Assembly: GCA_020744425.1 (NCBI GenBank)
Contig: JAGMUV010000045.1
Span: 124,001-188,000, forward strand
DNA from: Dactylonectria macrodidyma
Lineage: Eukaryota > Ascomycota > Sordariomycetes > Hypocreales > Nectriaceae
Direction: 5' to 3'
DNA length: 64,000 nucleotides
Shown: in pieces, positions 35,313 to 45,077 of the stretch
How the letters are laid out: every line of letters starts with the position of its first letter
Position numbering within the stretch: position 1 is the first letter of the stretch
Notes under the pieces: model-generated
Seen by the model: only the letters and a program-made list of their open reading frames with translations
Database searches by the model: none
Told to the model about the DNA's origin: nothing
Position numbers and translations under genes: made by a program

Positions 35313-37059
35313 ATGAAAATGCCTAGGCCAAGACTTCGATGGAAATATACAGAAGACGACATGGCGGAGGCTATATTGGATGTTACTGATAATGGCTTTC
35401 CACCCCCTCAGGCAGCCCAGAGACGGGGAGTGCCCCGAAGGACTCTGATCGACAGACTTAACGGCCGTGGGGCTGTAAAAGAGCAGATTCACCCTCATCG
35501 ACGCTTATCCAAGAGTCAAGAGGATAGGTTGGCTGCCTGGATACTCCGCCAGGAGTCTTTGGGCTACGCTCCGTCCCACAGTCAGATTCGCGCTTGTGTC
35601 ATGGGCTTGTTGAGACAGCATGGCGAACATCCCAAGTTAGGACGCAACTGGGTGATTAAGTTTATCAATCGCCGCTCAGACTTAAAGACCAAGATGGGTA
35701 GACGTCAAGAAGCCAAAAGGTTCGACTCTTTCACGCCTAAAGCGGTTCATTGGTACTTTGATATCAGGGAGGGCCAGTATGGGTGGATCAAGCCTGAAAA
35801 CACCGTCAACGTTGATGAAGGGGGTATTATGACTGGTTTCGGCAAGAATATGCCTCTATTCCTTGTCAGTGCTTGAAATTGACTGACTAATCCTTTTTAT
35901 TTAGGCTTAGATAGCCTGGTTGTTGGAAGCGCGGACCCAAAGCGGAAGGCATTTCTCAAGGGACCACAAACTCGAAATTGGACTTCATTTATCGAAGCTG
36001 TCACTGCTGACGGCCGCGCTTTGACTCCTGGCATAATATTCAAGGGGAAACAACTGCAGAAACAGTGGTTTCTTGAGGAGTTCAAACAGATAGCAGACTG
36101 GTATTATATAACATCGCCTAACGGGTGGACTGACGACCACATTGACATTGAATGGCTCGAGAGAGTCTATCTGCCCCAGACCACGCCTGCCGACGACTCT
36201 GACGCTAGATTGATCATTTTAGATGGTCATGGGAGCCATGCAACAGTATGTTCTTCCTTTTCTCCACCTCAAGATCAATGCTGAGTGATGCAAGGATGAA
36301 TGGATGGCCACGTGCTTTTTGAACAACGTTTATTGCTGCTATCTGCCAGCACACTGCTCTCACGGACTCCAACCACTGGACAATGGAGTATTCAATGCCT
36401 CGAAAGCTGCATACCGACGAGAGTTGGAAAAGTTCGCCTCGTTAACTGATTCCACTCCAATGGACAAGGTCAATTTCATCAGGGCCTACGCCAAGGCTCG
36501 CCGAGTTGGAATGACTAAGAAGAACATACTGTCAGGCTGGAGGGTCACTGGCAACTGGCCAATTTCGCGTTCCAAAGCGCTGCGACACCCTGAAATCCAA
36601 GAAGATAGGCCAAATGGCAGCCCAAAAGCGACTCCCGAACCCAGGCCGTATTTTGACTCAGACGATACACCACAGACGAGCCGTCAAATTCGTGATCTTG
36701 GGCTGAACAAAACACCAAAGACGCGGAGACGGTACAACATGATAGCTAAGGGCTTTGAGGCTCAACAGCAGACGGTAGCGGCGCATACGCTGAGGATTGC
36801 TAGCCTAGAGGAAGAATTGGCTCGCCTGAAGAGAGGGAAGAAGAGGAAGGCGGTGCCGAATCCTAACAAACGTTTCATGACTCTTGGGGAGACCCTAGCT
36901 GATGGAGAAGCCATACCAGAAGGGGAGACTCAAAATATGCCTGTTGGGGTGGAATCTGTCTGTTCAAGCGAGCAGGAGTCAGAATCGGAGGTTGGCTCGG
37001 TCATAGAAGTCAGTGAGGAACACCCCACCAACCCACCAGGCGGTCGGGGCGGCTGGTGA
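35313..37059 (+). CDS. Fot1/pogo transposase, intact (544 aa)
   Basis: Exons 35313-35841, 35905-36245 and 36295-37059 total 1635 nt. I start at MKMPRPRLRWKYTEDDMAEA; an upstream in-frame Met at 35277 is possible. A psq-type HTH (NGFPPPQAAQRRGVPRRTLI) is followed by the HTH_Tnp_Tc5 block (LAAWILRQESLGYAPSHSQI, KLGRNWVIKFINRRSDLK). The DDE core has VNVDEGGIMTGFG (first Asp), IILDGHGSHAT (second) and SHGLQPLDNGVF (third). Then come ILSGWRVTGNWPISRSKAL and a basic coiled tail. Intron 2 is GT-AG. Intron 1 keeps the family reading (GFG-LDSLVVGS) only if it uses a GC donor (GCAAGA at 35842) with TTTAG; the nearby GTCAGT donor would give an immediate stop. The transposase cuts and reinserts the element at TA. 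Confidence 0.88.
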
Positions 37060-37164
37060 AAAAACTTAGGGCATAATAGAGAAATCTACTTATCATTTGT
37101 GAAACGAAAAATTTCACGCATTTCTATCAATTTGGTCAAATTCTGTGTAAGTGAAGTTATTGAT

Positions 37165-37232
37165 TTTTGGTGGAGCTTTTTTTATTTTGCGTGGCGAAAG
37201 AGGGGGTATGGCGAAAGAGGGGTTGTGGATGG
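37165..37232 (-). repeat. Right TIR of the Fot1/pogo element
   Basis: 68 bp, partner of 35022-35089. Confidence 0.93.
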
Positions 37233-38060
37233 TATTTACCAGAATCATGCGTCGCTCTCATCCGCAATCCCCCAAATCCGAATTTGAACTAGCCGGCTGA
37301 TACTGTACGACGCCAGACGAACCAACAGGATTTTTTTTCGGGTCTCTTCCCCGGATATCTGATTCCTAGATGCTGGTGTGGGGCATGATGGCTTGTTTCT
37401 TTCTAGAGACAGCTTTCAAGATGTTGAAACTTGAGTCCTGAAGGCGTGCCCTGGGAGTTACGACGAGATTGATAACTTGCAAGCATAACACCGCAGTACA
37501 GAATTAATGATGTATTCATGATGTTTTGAGATTCAAAGTAGATGCGAGGATGGTGAATAGTTTTTTGTTCCAAGCCTAGTTACGTTTGACTGAAAGTATG
37601 GTATTGTAGTGAACGGATTAGTGTTCTTCCTTGTCCGCCCCAGCTTGTCCATGTTCCCTGAAAAACATGCCCACAATGAGAAGGAAACTTTTGAAAGAAA
37701 GCGCGTCAAACACGTCGCAGATACGCGTTTCAAGGGCCTGCGCGAGAGCTTCACGTCCCTGATATCTGCAGGGCCGCGCTTCTGTGCACGAAGGTTCAAC
37801 TTGGTCCCGTTAAAACTGATTGGATACGAATTTAATCCACCAACCCGTGCTTGTCGATCAGCCATTCACCCCTTTCCCATTTTGGTTCCAGCATTTTGGG
37901 AACAACCCAGACCTTTATGTGTACACCCACCTCTTTCACCCAAACCGTCATCCATCTCGACAACCTAATTCCCCCGAAACGCCCGTCGATCACATCGATT
38001 CGACCAGAAATAGAGGGATGGTACAAGGAACAGGAGGTGCACAGTAGGGGCCAGACAAGC
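37233..38060. other. Intergenic, upstream of the next gene
   Basis: No gene was recognised. The end of the segment is the probable 5' leader of the gene at 38061. Confidence 0.5.
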
Positions 38061-39045
38061 ATGAGCATGAGCTCGCTGCGGAAGAAGCCCGAGAATGTCG
38101 TCGATGGCGTCCTCAAGCGTGCAGAACTGAGCAAGGTAAGCTCAAGGATGCAAAACCAACCATCCCTCAACTCCATCGTTGCCGTTATTATCAACGGGCA
38201 TTCACTTCATCCGAGGTTGGTGATTGGTGTCAGGAAGAAAGAAAAGACATGAATACTAACATTCTTTTTTCACCCCGTAGCTTGCTCGCCGCTTGCAAAA
38301 CCTCCTTGCCCTCGCCTGTTTCAAGACCAAATATGGCTGCGAACACCTCACTCTCGACACCATCGAATCGATTCTCGAAGAGATACGTCAGAAGTTCCTC
38401 GCTGAAGATGACACCCTTTCCGGCTCTACTTTTTCTACCTCCGCCCTTCCGTCCTCCTACGACCTTCTAAGTTTGCCTCTCGAACCATACCTGTTCTCGA
38501 ATGCCGTCAGCTCCCGCAACAACGGCACCAGCCACCGCAAGCGCACTTGCTTTCCGTCCTTCGAAAACAAATCACCCAATCCCAGCAAACGTTTCCGCCT
38601 CTCTCCAACCACTCACAAGTCCGTTGGTGATCATTCTTTTTGGAAGGATGGTCTAGGGCCGGCTCGACCGTACTCACTCAAGCCTTGCCGCCAGCAGCAC
38701 TACACCCCAGTTGACCAGTATAGCTCCTTCGGGCTGCGCCTCTTGAACAGTGGCCTCAACCCGCTCAACTTGGCTGCCCCCTTAGGTGACGACGACTTGC
38801 TGGCTATCTGCTCTTTTAATGCCGCAAACATGCGATCGTTACCTCTGACAGGACCCCTTTTGACGCCCCCTCAGAGGAACAGCAAGCTGGATTTGCTCTC
38901 GCCGATGACGACTCCTGGCGACGATAATCTCTCTCCCACTACCCGAAACAAGAGCTTTGACTTCGCCGACTTTGTCAACATCACACCTCCCTGCCTGACA
39001 TGGAGGAAGGCCGACAGCCATGCCTGGCACCCCGATCTCACTTAG
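38061..39045 (+). CDS. Possible Whi5/Nrm1-type (GTB-motif) transcriptional repressor
   Basis: Exon 1 is 38061-38135 (MSMSSLRKKPENVVDGVLKR). The intron is 38136-38280 (145 bp; GTAAGC donor, ACTAAC branch, CGTAG acceptor). Exon 2 is 38281-39045. The product has 279 residues. Across the splice the sequence reads LARRLQNLLALACFKTKYGC EHLTLDTIESILEEI. This resembles the short GTB motif by which Whi5, Nrm1 and Srl3 bind G1/S transcription factors (typically 'LQ.RL..A..K...GW...TLDEIE'), with Cys where Trp is usual. The rest is Ser/Pro-rich and disordered, with SP/TP sites (LSPTT, LLTPPQR, MTTPGDD, ITPPC), as expected for a CDK-regulated repressor. The family call rests on one short motif, so it may be another small regulatory protein. 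The frame and splice sites themselves are good. Confidence 0.6.
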
Positions 39046-39534
39046 CGTGGCGCTGTGGCGACCAACCTCTGGCGAGTCACAGGCATGATATCTCGATGAA
39101 TCAAGTAAATCGGCCAGCAGCTCCGTAATACCACTTTATTTCCTTGCGTACATAATAACACGATACCATGACAGCGCATCCTATAAATGTACGCGAACCA
39201 ACCCCTTTTCTTTTCTTTTTTTTTTTTGCATTCCCGACACCATTTTTGGGTGTTGCGTAGTTTTATTTAAATCCCACTGGGCTCACATATACTCTTAGTT
39301 TTCGTGTATGTAAGTCGGTATTTTCCATCCAGGTGGCCGTAAAACCGGTAAAGTTTTGTAGAGGGGCACAGGTCATACTGAGCTACAGCGGGGTTCCAAA
39401 AATCCTGCAACACCCCCCCGCCCCCCATTTACACCACCACCTTGACCGGAACGCATGAAATAAAGATACCAATTCCACAATCTACAGGGTAGCTACAATA
39501 AAAGTACATTTTTAGATTCCTCAGGGGCGTGGCT
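39046..39534. other. 3' region and probable outer end of the Tc1/mariner relic
   Basis: No gene. The segment 39330-39415, read on the minus strand as GGATTTTTGGAACCCCGCTG and onward, lies beyond the Tc1 stop where a terminal repeat would be. No matching inverted copy was found. Confidence 0.45.
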
Positions 39535-39989
39535 TTAATATTTTGTATACCAACCCCAAACTTTACGGCAGGCCTCGATCCTCCGCCGCATTGACTCCAA
39601 AAAGGCCCCGAATGAAGTCCTGGGGGGTAACTTCCCACGCTGCTTCCAAGCACGTTTTAAAGTTAGCGATATCGGCAGCGTTTTTCTTCAATTTGGAGAC
39701 CTAAGGGAACATTCTATAGAAATCTCTTTTTAATCTGGCCCAGACGTGCTCAATGGGGTTTAAATCAGGGCTATGGGGCGGCCAGTCGATACGGTAAGAG
39801 AGATCCCATGCTCAAGCAGGAAGCTCATCGAGACTTTTGATATGTGGATTCCGGCATTATCCTGCCGAAAATGCCGGGTGCTGTTATAATCAGGAAGAAG
39901 CCCAGAAGTCGGAGCTTCGATATAGCTATAGATAGGTAGCCGCCGCGCTTAGAGGCCGTATCCCAGATTATAATAACTAGCTTGCTTCG

Positions 39990-40012
39990 CCCCCCCCCCC
40001 CCCCCCCCCCCC
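39990..40012. repeat. Homopolymer of 23 C
   Basis: Uninterrupted C run inside the Tc1 relic. It may be real slippage or an assembly artefact. Confidence 0.85.
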
Positions 40013-40696
40013 GGCAAATTGCACCCAACACTATTATCGTTACATCGCCCTTGCCATGAGCCGTTTTATTGATGAATTTTGGGTCATAGATCTCATGAGT
40101 GAACCTCCAGACCCAGGTGCCCGGATTGGCGCAGCCATTTTTGAGCAGAGCACTCGTCAGAGAAGATAACCTAGGGTATGTGAGTAGCGCGTACAGTAGC
40201 AGACGAGGACGTCTCAAACACTTAGCCATACCTCATCCAATTCTTCTTCTCTCTTCGCCCAGTCGCAAGTAAATTGAAGCCGATGAGGTGCATCTTCCTG
40301 TCGTCAAAAGATCCTTTTCCTAGCATTCCATTTGCGCAAGTTGACCTCATTTAAAACCCGGCGGGCCGTCGTGGCGCTTACCACAAGACTCAGGTCATTC
40401 ACCAAGCCTTTTCTTGAGACGCTTTCATCCTATTCTACAGCATGAATAATAGCCCTTTTCGCCCGAGGCATCAGAATTAGGGGACGCCCAGACCGAGGGC
40501 TAGGATCGATTGATGCAGTTGTCTCGAGCCGTTGAAGCAGACGGCTGATTGTGGTCGTTGTGACGCCAAAACGCGTCGCGACCACACTCCTCTTCTCTCC
40601 AGCTTGTACGGCCGCAATAATAGCCGCACGGAGCTCGGGACTGGATTGTTGTCTTCCTTGACAATTTCCAGATGTTCTGGTCGCAAAAGACCGTAA

Positions 40697-40704
40697 ATTG
40701 GATG
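40697..40704 (+). repeat. 8-bp TSD of hAT 3, left
   Basis: ATTGGATG, repeated at 44360-44367. Confidence 0.95.
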
Positions 40705-41510
40705 CAGGGTTGAAAGCCACTCCACTCAATCCACGTAGTGGATCCACTCGTGGATTCCACCGTCCACTCCACTGGCAAAATCCGAGTGGATTGGCTAATC
40801 CACCGAATCCACTTGACGATGTCGTGGGTGGATTAGAAGTGGGGTCATATATTTGGGCAGAATGCCTCTAACAGTGACTGCTGTGCCCCTACATTTCTGC
40901 AATGTTGCTACCCTATGTCAAAAACACCATGAAGCTTCTGAACAGCGGAATTTTAGAATACATACAATACAGGAAGTACCATTAAAATTTCCCGGGCTTT
41001 CTTATTGGAGTGATATAAGTCTCGATAGGTATACTTAAAATTTGCTCCGTGATTGCCAGATCGTCAGGAGCGCCGTCAATAGCTATACGTTTTCCTAATG
41101 CACAACTACATTTCCAACACATATCAAGTTCGACTGTCCATATTTTGGGTTTATAGTATAACATTTATACTATTAAATAACTTCCGGCAAGCCGATTCGA
41201 AAAACGCGTCCAGATCCCTTAATATCTCCATACTGCGCAAAAAATTGCAAGCGACACTAATCGCGTCAAGCTCGTGATCTGAAGGCTGTTAGGGACTTAT
41301 CTAATACCTGACCCCAACAGGACACTCGCTACGTGCTTGTCCACAACAAATTAGCTTGAAAGGAAGTATCTGAAACATCTGCAGGATAAGGGCATATTGC
41401 TGCTAACTGGCCGCGTTGGACGCGTCATTCGCGGTTACCTGACGACCTTTTGTTGGCCCGTTACTGCACTATGTTTTGCGATTTCGATATGATAAAGATA
41501 TTATTTTACC

Positions 41511-44194
41511 ATGACCTCGCCTGATTCCTGCTTCGACATTTCCGACGGCGGCTTCGGGTCCGCTGCCGAATCAACGCCCTGCCCGACGCTGTATCCTACC
41601 CATTCAACCTCGACCCCTGTCTCGACTCCGACGACCTCTTCTGCAAGCGATGAACAGTACGAACGCACGCTCTGGAGGCATTTCCCAGGCTGGGCGTTCT
41701 CTGAGCGAGCCAGGGAGACGCGTTGCTGGGCTTGGCAATTTGGATATGACATCCAAAAGGAAGACGACCGCAGATGGATATGCCGAGCGTGCATTCGCAA
41801 GAATAATCCACATCCACGTCGTTTCGAAGCTGATGGCATTCACAACGCGTACAATCATCTGTTCAACGACCACGGGATTCGAACTCCCTCTGGAATGACC
41901 AAAGGAACTGCTGAAAAGAAGGCGAATTCTAAGGGCAGAAGGCCTCCGGTGTAACGGTTGTGCTAGACCGCTGTACAATAGGGCAAAAGATGGGTCAATA
42001 ATCGCTATTGTAGCAACTATTGGGCACACTAGCTGTTCTTTTAAGCCTATCGCTGTTCCGGAGGACCAGGCCGTAACATCCGGGGCAGCGGACTCTTGTG
42101 GAATCCATGAAGCTCGATCTACACGACCCCCGAGAACAAGCAATTGCGAACGACTTCATCAAACGCTTCGACAAGGAACACTTCTGGAGGCTTCTGATCA
42201 ACTGGATTGTGGCCAAGAATCACTCCTTTTCTATTGCCGAGGAGGCAGAACTCCATGCTATCTTTGATTACTTGAACCCGTCAGTTTCGGCACGTAAAGC
42301 CAATATTACCCACACAACGGTTCGAGAAAAGATCGTCGCCGCCTTCGAACAACACAAGCAGAAGGTGATGGAGGCCTTGAGAAAGGCGCCTGGCCTTATC
42401 CACATGTCCTTCGACGGCTGGCGGTCCGGAAATCGATACGCCTTATATGGTATATGTTGCTTCTTTAGGGATGAAAACAACAAGCCTTGCAAGATTACGC
42501 TTGGCCTACCCGAAGTTAGCGCCAGGCACACTGGGCCTAATATCGCCGCCGAAATCCTCGACGTAATTGAATCGTATCAGATCCGGGACAAGATTGGCTA
42601 TTTCACGCTTGACAACGCGAAAAACAATGATACCGCCATGGAGATTATTGGTGGAGAGCTCGGCTTCGTAGGGGCCCGCAGGCGGGGGCGCTGTTTTGGG
42701 CATACCTTGAACCTCTCCGCCAAAGCCATTCTATTTGGGTACGATACTGACGCTTTTGAGCGGCGGATATCAGGGGCAGAGCCTCTTACTGAAGCAGAAC
42801 ACTTGATTTGGCGCAAGAAGGGGCCAGCAGGCAAATTGCATAATCTTGTGGTAGCTATCCACAGATCTGACTTGTTGACTGGCATGCTTCGCAACATTCA
42901 ACAAGAAGCCTTTAATAAGTCATCTGACCCCAAACTGAGCGCCAGAAAGCCGCTGGATGTTATTTTGGACAACGATACTAGATGGCTGTCACAGCTGTAT
43001 ATGATACGACGAGCTCTACTGCTTCGCGACTATATCGAGCGACTAATTGCCCACCATCGAATCGACTTCGAACAACAGAACAAGACCAAGAGGGGCGGCC
43101 CTAAGAAGTCACCCACATTGCCCTTTATTTGCCAGCCAGAGAACCAGCTACCCGACAAGGACTGGGAGGTGATCGAAATATTTGCGCAAATCCTTAGCTA
43201 CTACGAAGCCACGATCAAAATGCTCGAAGGTGACGGCCAGATCCGTAAGCGGAAGCGTGGGTGGACTGGGTCATATGGCAATATTTGGGACGTTATTCAA
43301 GGCTTCGAATTCCTTCTCGAGCAGCTTGAACGCTTCAAGGATATCGCGAAGGACTTCCCTGATCATGAACACTTCAGGATCAACATCAATTTGGGCTGGC
43401 AGAAGTTGAATGAGTACTACGAGATATTGAACGAGACGCCCATCTACTACACTGGCCTGGCACTCCATCCGGCATATCGATGGAAATGGTTTGAACGCAA
43501 CTGGGCTGACCGCCCTGAGTGGATTGACGAGGCGAAAGCCATGGTTCACGATGTCTGGCGTTTTGAGTATCGGGAGGCTGCATTGCCTGGAGAGGAGCCA
43601 TCAGCCGTTGAGCCAGTTCCCAAGCAGCGGAAGACTTCGGACAATCTGTTCCAGGAATACCTTAAACGAAACCGCTACACAGCTCCAGAAGCAGGTCACG
43701 ATGGCCTCACGCCAGGCGAAGACGAATATCTCCATTGGATTACGCACTGCGAAAGTGGCGATGGCTCCATCAACGATCCTCTCGCTTACTGGCACGAGAA
43801 GCGATTCAAGTATCCAAACTTATCGCGAATGGCGCTTGATTTTCTCACGATACAACCAATGTCTGCAGAGTGTGAACGTCTTTTCTCAGCAGCAGGTCGG
43901 ATGGTGAACCCTCTGCGCCACCAACTTGAAGCCCAGATCATCGGGATGTGCCAGGTATTGCGGTCATGGCTGAGGGCGGGTATTATTCATGAATTAGATC
44001 CCTTCTTTATCTCGGTAGACGAAGAAAAAGTCGACCTCGAATTGGCTCAGATGTCAGATCAACAGCTCAAGGATGGGCAACGAAGTGGCTCAATCAGGTG
44101 GTGGGCGTTCAAGACGAGATGGAAGCCAGTTGGAGATAAGTCTCACTTGGAAGTTGGAATAAGGGACGTACGTGGGCAAGGGCTTCGGGAATAG
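41511..44194 (+). pseudogene. hAT 3 transposase, open apart from a 129-bp MITE insertion
   Basis: Frame 1 opens at ATG 41511 (context ACCATGA) and runs to 41949. The MITE plus one 5-bp duplication occupies 41950-42083. The same frame resumes at 42084 and runs to TAA 44194. Without the insert there are 2550 nt, 850 codons, with no stop or frameshift. Blocks in order: a BED-type zinc finger (RRWICRACIRKNN..H..H), HMSFDGWRSGNRYALYGIC, IGYFTLDNAKNNDTAM, RRRGRCFGHTLNLSAKAILF, DVILDNDTRWLSQLYM, ALHPAYRWKWFERNWADR, and the C-terminal dimerisation block LTIQPMSAECERLFSAAGRM. The length suits fungal hAT transposases. With the insert in place translation ends soon after 41949, so the product is N-terminal only. 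The family copy was probably functional very recently. Confidence 0.9.
41950..42078 (+). mobile_element. 129-bp MITE, copy 1 (family TGTWACGG)
   Basis: Ends TGTAACGG...CCGTAACA; the outer 8 bp are inverted with one mismatch. Flanked by the 5-bp duplication TCCGG (41945-41949 and 42079-42083). Internal sequence (GTTGTGCTAGACCGCTGTAC, GGTCAATAATCGCT) is shared with 59551-59681. Non-coding. Confidence 0.93.
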
Positions 44195-44359
44195 CTTCAC
44201 CATCATGGCATCAAGAATAGAGGCACTTGCCAATCCACTCAATCCACCCAATCCACGATAGCTTCCAGTGGATCCACTACACTGGGATATTCAGTGGATT
44301 ATGATCTACCCACTCCACTCGAGCAGCCAGTGGATTGAGTGGAGTGGCTTTCAACCCTG

Positions 44360-44367
44360 ATTGGATG
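44360..44367 (+). repeat. 8-bp TSD of hAT 3, right
   Basis: ATTGGATG, repeated at 40697-40704. Confidence 0.95.
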
Positions 44368-44370
44368 TCA

Positions 44371-44900
44371 TCATAAAAGGCTGTGGATGGTTGAAGATGA
44401 AGGTGACAGGAAACGCGGTTCTGATCGGCTGCTCGTCATAACAGTCAACTGTCGATGTTGAAGTCCATCCGGCATGCATCTTAGCGCCATCTCTATAAGT
44501 TCCAGGTCTGCCGTATACACGTTATGATCGTCTCTCGAGCCGATCGTAATTGAGTATCGAGCCACCACTTCGCCCGGTCTGTTGCCAGGGTATCACGAAC
44601 GATATCACCCATGCCTACCCTTCCTGCCTTCTCAGAAGCACTAGTTGCTAGCAGGATGCCCTCCATCCTGCTGGCGGTTTCTGTCGCCATATCCCGGTCG
44701 AGAACGTACCTGATGGGCAGGCTGTACCATGGTGGTAGTGCATATGCCTGGATTGTCTCCATTTGCCCAACTGTATTTCCTTCTTGCGCCAGCGTGAGCT
44801 TCTTCATCAGTGATATATGTCTCCGGCTACTTGGCATCTTGAGACCCGCGAATGGATGCGTCCAAGTAAGGATTGATCCGTATTCTCAGAGACAATAACT
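44371..44900 (-). pseudogene. Non-LTR retrotransposon RNase H fragment
   Basis: The minus-strand frame 44837-44493 contains QMETIQAYALPPWYSLPIRY VLDRD, then ILLATSASEKAGRVGMGDIV. After a one-base shift near 44565, VARYSITIGSRDDHNVYTAD LELIEMALRCMPDG follows. The 'YALPPW' lead-in and the 'YTADLELIxMAL' helix are hallmarks of the RNase H domain at the C-terminus of fungal LINE-type elements. The catalytic residues are poorly kept and the fragment ends at the hAT 3 insertion. No reverse transcriptase part is present in the window. Confidence 0.6.
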
Positions 44901-45069
44901 AGTAGAGGCGCAGCGCGTCTACCTACATAGACCCTCTACCTTGCGTCCCCTTGGATCCTACTCCCCTCCTTGCGCGGGGCACTGCCGGTTCGCAAGTCAA
45001 TACCAGTTTTCCCCTTAAGCCCGCAGGTTCAAAGGCTTCCAACTGGAATGACGGGTAACGGCATCGGCA

Positions 45070-45077
45070 GTTCGCGC
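45070..45077 (+). repeat. 8-bp TSD of hAT 4, left
   Basis: GTTCGCGC, repeated at 49224-49231. Confidence 0.93.

Larger units (their letters stand above)
35022..37232 (+). mobile_element. Fot1/pogo-type DNA transposon, apparently complete
   Basis: A 2211-bp element has perfect 68-bp terminal inverted repeats (35022-35089 and 37165-37232) beginning CCATCCACAACCCCTCTTTC. It is flanked by TA on both sides (35020-35021 and 37233-37234), the pogo/Tc1-superfamily target duplication. Each TIR contains two tandem copies of a CCCCTCTTTCGCCA-like unit, a probable pair of transposase sites. It encodes one full transposase. Confidence 0.93.
39535..40704 (-). pseudogene. Tc1/mariner transposase relic, split from its 5' flank by the hAT at 40705
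   Basis: Minus strand, N to C: SPELRAAIIAAVQAGEKRSV and VTTTTISRLLQRLE (paired HTH), the RSGRP linker motif, IFSDECS (first catalytic Asp), RQDNAGIH (second) and IDWPPHSPDLNPIEHVWARL (third acidic residue), ending about RIEACRKVWGWYTKY at 39535. The blocks lie in different frames with several shifts and stops, and a 23-base C run (39990-40012) expands a short Gly stretch in the middle. Upstream of 40704 the coding sequence is cut by the hAT element with its 8-bp target duplication. Confidence 0.85.
40705..44359 (+). mobile_element. hAT transposon (hAT 3), fully delimited
   Basis: A 3655-bp element with perfect 30-bp terminal inverted repeats starting CAGGGTTGAAAGCCACTCCA (40705-40734 and 44330-44359). 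It is flanked by the 8-bp direct repeat ATTGGATG (40697-40704 and 44360-44367), the diagnostic hAT target duplication. Subterminal regions at both ends are packed with AATCCAC/GTGGATT units, the likely transposase-binding sites. It encodes one transposase, interrupted only by a MITE. Confidence 0.95.

Noticed and set aside
44371..44374. True start codon of the Tc1 relic split off by hAT 3
   Set aside because: The ATG falls in the LINE fragment's sequence context and no Tc1 terminal repeat lies beyond it, so the in-frame match may be chance.
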